Source of the DNA: JAMCRM01 sp041685075
GTDB taxonomy: Bacteria; Acidobacteriota; Terriglobia; Bryobacterales; Bryobacteraceae
NCBI GenBank assembly: GCA_041685075.1
Contig: JAWLGN010000177.1
Location: 1-11,467 of the forward strand
Direction of reading: 5' to 3'
Length of the DNA: 11,467 nucleotides
Part shown: positions 6,925-11,467 of the stretch, piece by piece
Numbering within the stretch: position 1 is the stretch's first letter
Layout: every line of letters starts with the position of its first letter
The notes under the pieces: generated by a model
Database searches by the model: none
What the model was told of the DNA's origin: nothing
Seen by the model: the letters and a program-made list of their open reading frames with translations, nothing else
Made by a program: the position numbers and the translations under genes

Positions 6925-7175
6925 CCCAGCGATTTCTGAACGTGATAGCCACCGTCAAGCGGCTGCCACGAGAAACAGTGACCCTCGATAGCAGCTTCGA
7001 GGACCTCGGTATCGACTCCATGGACGCGGTCGAGATCCTTTGGGCCCTGGAGAACGAGTTTGATATTTCGATCCCCGACGAGCAGGCCAAGGGCGTGCAG
7101 AGCATGCGGGACATGGCGGAAGGAGTAGCGCAACTGGTGGCCGCCAAGGCGGCCGGGGCTGCCTCGGGCGAATAG
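6909..7175 (+). CDS. Acyl carrier protein (88 aa), NodF-like candidate
   Basis: A cytosolic acyl carrier protein carrying growing acyl chains on phosphopantetheine. The attachment serine is Ser37 in LGIDSMD, followed by an acidic helix (AVEILWALENEFDISI) as expected for the fold. The length is normal. The motif is LGIDSMD rather than the LGADSLD common in housekeeping AcpP, and the preceding helix is more basic, so this looks like a dedicated ACP. Its LGIDS and the LW-LE stretch recall rhizobial NodF; this is recollection, not an alignment. The ATG lies inside the end of the deacetylase gene with no good ribosome site, so coupled translation is likely. Its stop is one base before the ketosynthase start, its presumed partner. 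Confidence 0.94.
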   Translation: MSDELTQRFLNVIATVKRLPRETVTLDSSFEDLGIDSMDAVEILWALENEFDISIPDEQAKGVQSMRDMAEGVAQLVAAKAAGAASGE

Positions 7176-7176
7176 C

Positions 7177-8388
7177 GTGCGCCGCGTAGCCATCACCGGC
7201 ATGGGCGCGATCTGCGCCTTGGGCCGGAATACCGGGGAGTTTCGGGAGGCGCTCGAAGCCGGCCGGAGCGGCATCGCACCCATCGAGCAGGTGGACTGCT
7301 CGCAGTTCCGCTTTCGCAACGGGGCCGAGGTGCGCGGCTACACGCACGCGCCCCATTTCGAAGACCGGCGGGCGGACTTTCTGGACCGCTTCGCGCAATT
7401 CGCCGTCATTGCCGCGCGGGAGGCGGCCGCGGATGCCGGGGTGCAGTGGACACCGGCTCTGCGGGAGACCACCGCCATCGTGACCGGCTCGTGCCTGGGC
7501 GGGCAGAACGCCCAGGACGCGGGATTCTGGGAGGTCTACAAGAAGGGCGGCCCGCGCGTGCACCCCCTGACCATCCCCCGCACCATGGCCAACGCCGGAG
7601 CCAGCCACATCTCGATGGAGATGGGGGTTACGGGGCCGGCGTTCACGGTTTCGACGGCCTGCGCCTCGGCGGGCCACGCCATCGGGCAGGCGTTTTGGAT
7701 GGTGCGCTCCGGGGCGGTGGAGATGGCCATCGCGGGAGGCAGCGAGGCGCCCTTCAGCTTCGGGCTGTTGAAGGCCTGGGAGGCCATGCGGGTGGTCTCG
7801 CCGGAAACCTGCCGCCCGTTTTCGCGCCACCGCCGGGGCATGATCCTGGGGGAAGGCGCGGCCATGCTGGTGCTGGAGCCGCTCGAGGCGGCCCGGGCGC
7901 GCGGCGCGCGCATTCATGGCGAACTGGTGGGGTTCGGGATGTCGGCCGACGCCTCGCACCTCACGCAGCCTTCGCCGGACGGGGCCGCCCGAGCCATAAG
8001 GGCGGCGCTGCGCGACGCAGGCATGGCGCCCGAACAGGTGGGCTACATCAACGCGCACGGAACCGGCACCGCGGCCAACGACCCTACTGAGACTGCCGCC
8101 ATCCGGGCGGTCTTCGGAGCGCACGCGGACCGCTTGGCGGTGAGTTCCACCAAGTCGATGCACGGCCACGCTCTGGGAGCGGCGGCGGCGCTGGAAGCGG
8201 TGGCCACCGCGATGGCGCTGCGCGACGGCGTGCTCCCACCCACCGCGAACTTCACCGAACCGGACCCGGAGTGCGACCTCGACGTGGTTCCCAATTGCGC
8301 GCGCCGGGCGGAGGTGGAATGGGCGCTCTCCAATTCCTTCGCGTTTGGGGGATTGAACGCCGTGCTGGCGCTGCGGCGCTACTCGTAA
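7177..8388 (+). CDS. Beta-ketoacyl-ACP synthase (KAS II family), NodE-like
   Basis: A 403-residue condensing enzyme that extends an acyl chain using malonyl-ACP. The thiolase fold triad is complete: Cys162 in TACASAGHA, His294 in NAHGTGT and His331 in SMHGHALGA, with Lys326 in STKSM. Several features separate it from housekeeping FabF and agree with my memory of rhizobial NodE: ACASA with HAI after the active Cys, LKAWEAMRV, TETAAIRAVFG, the His-Gly-His in place of the usual Thr-Gly-His, and EPDPECDLDV near the end. It is therefore probably a specialised KAS II, not the main fatty-acid enzyme. The GTG start follows the ACP stop by one base. The gene ends by overlapping the convergent transporter gene by 10 bases, so the three-gene unit ends here. 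Confidence 0.94.
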   Translation: MRRVAITGMGAICALGRNTGEFREALEAGRSGIAPIEQVDCSQFRFRNGAEVRGYTHAPHFEDRRADFLDRFAQFAVIAAREAAADAGVQWTPALRETTAIVTGSCLGGQNAQDAGFWEVYKKGGPRVHPLTIPRTMANAGASHISMEMGVTGPAFTVSTACASAGHAIGQAFWMVRSGAVEMAIAGGSEAPFSFGLLKAWEAMRVVSPETCRPFSRHRRGMILGEGAAMLVLEPLEAARARGARIHGELVGFGMSADASHLTQPSPDGAARAIRAALRDAGMAPEQVGYINAHGTGTAANDPTETAAIRAVFGAHADRLAVSSTKSMHGHALGAAAALEAVATAMALRDGVLPPTANFTEPDPECDLDVVPNCARRAEVEWALSNSFAFGGLNAVLALRRYS

Positions 8389-9656
8389 GCCCGCCCGGCA
8401 TCTCGCGGGCGCATCCGCAACCAGCACAGCGCGCCTGCGATGTTGAGCAGTGCGGCCAGGTAAAAGTAGGTGTTGGCGCTGTGGGTCAAGCCGTATAGAT
8501 AGGGGAAGGCGTTGGCGCTGACGAAGCCGCCGAAGTTGCCCAGCATGTTCATGGCGCCGGAGACCCCACCGGAGTTCCTGCCGCCTATATCCATGCAGTA
8601 GGCCCAACTCGGGCTGATGGTCAGTTCGACGCCGGCAATCGCGGTGGCGAACCCCACCACGGCCATCAGGGGCGTGCCGGCAAGAGTCACCATCGTGACA
8701 CCCGTCGCCGCCACCAGGAAGCCCGCCACTCCGGGCAAGCGGCGCGACCAGGCCCGGTATCCGCCCCGGTAGAGCAGATCGACCGCGAGGCCCGCCGTCC
8801 AGTTGGAGACCGCGCCGGCGATGAGCGGCACCATGGCGTATCGCGCGGCTTCGGCCGCCCCCAGGCTGAAGCGCTCGGTGAGATACGGCAGCATCCAGGT
8901 GATCCCTATGTAGAAGGTGAAGTTACCGGCGAAGTACTGGGTCATGGCCAGGAGCATGGGTCCGGAGCGAAAGACCTGGGAAAACGTCATCCCGTTCGCG
9001 GCCGCGGCCTTGGCGGCTTCCGGCGCGCCGCCCTGCGCGGGGTAGTCGCGGAAGAAGATGAGCCAGCACAGCGCCCAGAGGAAGCCCGGAATCGCGAGCA
9101 GGAAAAACGCCGTGCGCCAGCCGAACCCGGCGATGAGCCAGGCGCAGATCGGGAAGGAGATGCCGCCCCCGATCATGGCGCCCGAAAAGAGGATGCCGTT
9201 GGCGATGCCGCGCTCGCCCGGGGGCAGCCAGTTGTAAAAGGCGCGGGCCGATCCCGGAAACGCGCCGGATTCGGCGGCGCCGAACAGCAACCGGATGCCG
9301 AACAGCGAACCCACCCGGGAGACCATGCCGGTCAGCAAGGTGAAGAGGCTCCACAGGGCGACCAGCGCTGAGAGCGTGATGCGCGGCCCGCAGCGGTCCG
9401 CAAACCGGCCGGAGGGGATCTGCATCACCGAGTAGCCCAGGATAAAGGCGCTGAAGATGAGCCCCATCTGCTGGTCGGAAAGCCCCAACTCCGAGGCGAT
9501 CGGTTCCTTGGCCGAGGAGATGGCCGCGCGGTCGATGTACAGGATCCAGGAGAGGACGAAGATCCCGCCGATCACCAGGAACCGCTTGCGGCCCGCTACT
9601 CCGCCGGGTGAAGGCGCATCTACCCGTGCCGTTGCCGCCTTTTTACCCGAGGCCAT
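8379..9656 (-). CDS. MFS transporter, anion:cation symporter (ACS) type
   Basis: A 425-residue inner-membrane transporter with about 12 hydrophobic helices split by a central cytoplasmic loop near residues 203-225. ACS-type marks are YIDRAAIS (40-47) at helix 1, GRFADRCGPR (83-92, MFS motif A) between helices 2 and 3, and GAAESGAFPG with WLPPGERG (about 126-150). Members import hexuronates, glucarate, galactonate, phthalate and other organic anions with protons. The neighbouring aldehyde dehydrogenase and FadR-type regulator suggest a sugar acid or related carboxylate, but the substrate cannot be read from sequence. The ATG at 9656 overlaps the regulator's 3' end by 14 bases and has no clear ribosome site, so it is probably coupled. 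The N-terminal 20 residues are basic and Pro/Ala-rich. Confidence 0.94.
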   Translation of the reverse strand: MASGKKAATARVDAPSPGGVAGRKRFLVIGGIFVLSWILYIDRAAISSAKEPIASELGLSDQQMGLIFSAFILGYSVMQIPSGRFADRCGPRITLSALVALWSLFTLLTGMVSRVGSLFGIRLLFGAAESGAFPGSARAFYNWLPPGERGIANGILFSGAMIGGGISFPICAWLIAGFGWRTAFFLLAIPGFLWALCWLIFFRDYPAQGGAPEAAKAAAANGMTFSQVFRSGPMLLAMTQYFAGNFTFYIGITWMLPYLTERFSLGAAEAARYAMVPLIAGAVSNWTAGLAVDLLYRGGYRAWSRRLPGVAGFLVAATGVTMVTLAGTPLMAVVGFATAIAGVELTISPSWAYCMDIGGRNSGGVSGAMNMLGNFGGFVSANAFPYLYGLTHSANTYFYLAALLNIAGALCWLRMRPRDAGRAYE

Positions 9657-10337
9657 GGGTGAAGATGTCTTCCATGGCGCTCAGGATGTGCCGCTCCATG
9701 AGCTGTTGCGCGGCCGCGGAATTGCGCATCGAGATGTACTCGATGAGCTGCTTGTGTTCCTGTACGGCGCGCAGCGGCCGCCCGGTCATGCGGATGGTCT
9801 TGGCGCTCAACATCTGGGTCTTGCGCGAGGTCTGCTTCATGAGGAGCTTCAGTTCCGGGTTTCGCGCGGCCTGGATGATGGCCGAGTGGAACTTCTGGTT
9901 GTAGAGCCGGTAGGCTTCCAGATCGCCCTGGTCGAGCACGGCCTCGCCGCCCCGCTGGTGCTCGCGCAGGCGCTCGATTTCCTCGGCGGTGATGCGAAAA
10001 CAGGCCAGCCGTACCGCCAGGCACTCCAGCCCCGCCCGGACCTCGTAGATATCGCGGATCTCCTGCTCCTCGAAGCGGCGCACAAACCAGCCCTGGTAGG
10101 GCAGCTTGGCNNNNNNNNNNGGCCGTCCTTCTGAAGGCGGTTCAGCGCATCGCGCACCGGTGTGGTGCTGACTTTCAACTGCTGTGCGATGGCGTCCGCG
10201 TTGAGCTGCGCGCCGAGTTCGAGGTCGCCCCGGATAATGCCTTCGAGCAGCGTGTTGTAAACAATCTCGGCGCGCTGCAACGGTTCTTCGATGGGCGGGA
10301 TTCCGAGTCGAATCGTACTGCCTTTAGCTACTCCCAT
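9643..10337 (-). CDS. GntR family regulator, FadR/FCD subfamily (interrupted by N gap)
   Basis: A DNA-binding regulator with an N-terminal winged helix-turn-helix (about residues 22-75, including STTPVRDALNRLQKDG) and an all-helical FCD ligand domain. NQKFHSAI, a later QEHKQL and LMERHI supply the histidines usually used for metal or ligand binding. As written, the N- and C-terminal halves are in different frames, meeting at the ten N bases. The text before the gap (QKDG plus one base of a codon) and after it (AKLPYQGWFVRRF) requires a true gap of 2 modulo 3. Five bases, encoding Leu-Val, reproduce the usual DGLV-x-x-x-P-Y-x-G wing and give 229 residues, normal for the family. So this is an intact gene, not a pseudogene. 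It overlaps the ALDH stop by 10 bases and the MFS start by 14, and likely controls this operon in response to its substrate. Confidence 0.9.
10111..10120. other. Assembly gap (10 N)
   Basis: Ten undetermined bases inside the GntR regulator gene. The reading frames on either side show the placeholder length is wrong by one modulo three; about 5 bases fits the protein family best. Confidence 0.97.
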
Positions 10338-11467
10338 TTGATATAGACCGCCTTCAGATTGGTGTAGAAGTCCTTCGAGGTGTGGCCGATGGAATAGGCG
10401 CCCAGCCCGGAATGCTTCACGCCGCCGAAGGGGACGTGGGCCTGGCTGGCGGTGCCGTGGTTGATATGGATCATGCCGGCGTGGATGGTTTGCGCGAACG
10501 CGTGCGCGTAGCGCATCTGGTTGGTGAAGAGAGCGGCGGCCAGTCCGTAACGCGTTCCGTTGGCCACCGCGAGCGCCTCTTCGAACCCGCGCACCCGGAT
10601 CACCGGCAGCACCGGCCCGAAGATCTCCTCCTGCGCCAGCGCGGAATCGGGCGCCACGTGATCGAACAGGGTCGGGGCATAGAAGTAGCCTTCGCAGTCG
10701 GGGTCATCCACCAACGCGCGGCCCCCGGCCAGCAGCTTCGCGCCGGATTCGAGACCGAGCCGCACATATCGGTCGACGGTTTCCATTTGGCTCCGGCTCG
10801 AGAGCGGTCCCATGGTGGTCTTTTCATCCAACCCATCGCCCGTCTGGATGCGCCCGATGTGCTCCAGCAGCTTGCCGACCAGCGCATCGGCCTGGTCTTC
10901 CAGCACGATCACGCGGCTGAGCGCCGTACAGCGCTGGCCGCTGCACTGGAGCGCCGCGCTCACGATTTCGCGGGCGGCGGTATCGAGATCGTCGTAACCG
11001 GCGACCACGGCGGGGTTCTTGCCGCCGAGTTCGAGCTGTACCTTGGCCAGCCGCCGGCTGGCCCTTTCGTTCAGCGGAATGCCCACGGCGGTCGATCCGG
11101 TGAAGGTGATCCCGGCGACGCGGGGATCGTCCACCAGGCAATCGCCGATCTCGCCGCCGTGGCCGATCACCAGGTTCACCACCCCCGGAGGGAAGCCCGC
11201 CTGCTCGAACAGGCACGTAATGTACGCCGCCGAATGGGGTGTCAAGGAGGCCGGTTTCAGCACCACGGTGTTGCCGCAGGCCAGCGCCGGAGCTACCTTG
11301 CGAACCGGCGCGACCACGGGGAAGTTCCACGGCGAGATGGCCGCCACCACGCCCAGCGGCTCCACCACCGTCGTGCAGGAGAGGCCCGGGCGTTCGCTGG
11401 CGAAGGAGTGCCCGTCCAGGCGGCTGGGCGCGCCCGCGGCCCAACCGGCCGCCACAGCCGCGCCGCC
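10328..11467 (-). CDS. NAD(P)-dependent aldehyde dehydrogenase (5' end outside window)
   Basis: An aldehyde dehydrogenase superfamily enzyme, oxidising an aldehyde to a carboxylate with NAD(P)+ in the cytosol. 379 residues are visible; the family runs to about 480-500, so roughly 100 N-terminal residues lie beyond the edge. The visible part has the SPWNFP cofactor-site segment with the oxyanion Asn, FTGSTAVG of the Rossmann fold, the general base in LELGGKNP (visible residue 146), the nucleophile in SGQRCTA (visible Cys180), EEIFGPV, and the C-terminal PFGGVKHSGLG element. GQRCT with a sugar-acid-type transporter next to it makes alpha-ketoglutarate semialdehyde dehydrogenase or a similar organic-acid-pathway enzyme plausible, but benzaldehyde- or other aldehyde-specific members look alike. 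The stop overlaps the regulator start by 10 bases, making it an upstream gene of the operon. Confidence 0.95.
   Translation of the reverse strand, partial: GGAAVAAGWAAGAPSRLDGHSFASERPGLSCTTVVEPLGVVAAISPWNFPVVAPVRKVAPALACGNTVVLKPASLTPHSAAYITCLFEQAGFPPGVVNLVIGHGGEIGDCLVDDPRVAGITFTGSTAVGIPLNERASRRLAKVQLELGGKNPAVVAGYDDLDTAAREIVSAALQCSGQRCTALSRVIVLEDQADALVGKLLEHIGRIQTGDGLDEKTTMGPLSSRSQMETVDRYVRLGLESGAKLLAGGRALVDDPDCEGYFYAPTLFDHVAPDSALAQEEIFGPVLPVIRVRGFEEALAVANGTRYGLAAALFTNQMRYAHAFAQTIHAGMIHINHGTASQAHVPFGGVKHSGLGAYSIGHTSKDFYTNLKAVYIKWE

Noticed and set aside
6955..8607. A 550-codon open minus-strand frame opposite the ACP and ketosynthase
   Set aside because: The product is low-complexity Arg/His/Gly-rich, while the opposite strand has a complete catalytic triad and the ACP serine motif.
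9643..10337. Two separate genes or a frameshifted pseudogene at the GntR locus
   Set aside because: The frame change coincides exactly with the N run and both halves fit one FadR-type protein; a five-base true gap restores it.
1..11467. tRNA, rRNA, CRISPR arrays, insertion sequences, phage genes
   Set aside because: I saw no clover-leaf candidates, spaced direct repeats, transposase or integrase motifs, or phage proteins. The window looks like ordinary chromosome with tightly packed genes.

Overview
The window is a GC-rich, gene-dense bacterial segment with a short run of N at 10111-10120. It looks like a draft or metagenomic scaffold. The gene content is a fused class I fumarase, CstA with its small partner, a coiled-coil/C4 zinc-ribbon protein, a rhodanese-metallo-beta-lactamase fusion and a NodE-like ketosynthase. 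This fits a high-GC Gram-negative or related lineage; Acidobacteriota is my best guess, but no marker gene settles it. There is no rRNA, tRNA, insertion sequence, CRISPR array or other mobile element that I can support. No gene-free stretch exceeds about 135 bases.

Left block (1-2956): the 3' part of a class I fumarate hydratase runs to 1066. It is followed 7 bases later by a single-pass membrane protein of unknown function. A rhodanese/persulfide-dioxygenase-like fusion converges on that gene, and the two stop codons share one TTAA.

Middle block (2957-6110): a 132-base divergent intergenic region separates the sulfur gene from cstA. The cstA stop overlaps, as ATGA, the start of a 58-residue YbdD-type gene ending in Cys-Cys. 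This small gene is easily missed because larger unrelated reading frames cover it. A coiled-coil/zinc-ribbon protein converges on this pair.

Right-centre block (6211-8388): a tight three-gene unit encodes a NodB-domain polysaccharide deacetylase, an acyl carrier protein and a ketosynthase that resembles NodE more than housekeeping FabF. These are the same three protein families as rhizobial nodB, nodF and nodE. No NodA or NodC homologue is in view, and the deacetylase has a membrane anchor that NodB lacks, so Nod-factor synthesis cannot be claimed. A role in making or trimming an acylated glycan or specialised lipid is a reasonable hypothesis.

Right block (8379 to the end, minus strand): an aldehyde dehydrogenase (5' end outside the window), a GntR/FadR-type regulator interrupted by the N gap, and an anion:cation-symporter-type MFS transporter overlap one another. 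They form a typical catabolic operon, probably for a sugar acid or other organic acid. The apparent frameshift in the regulator is best explained by the N run not matching the true gap length; about 5 missing bases would restore a normal 229-residue protein.
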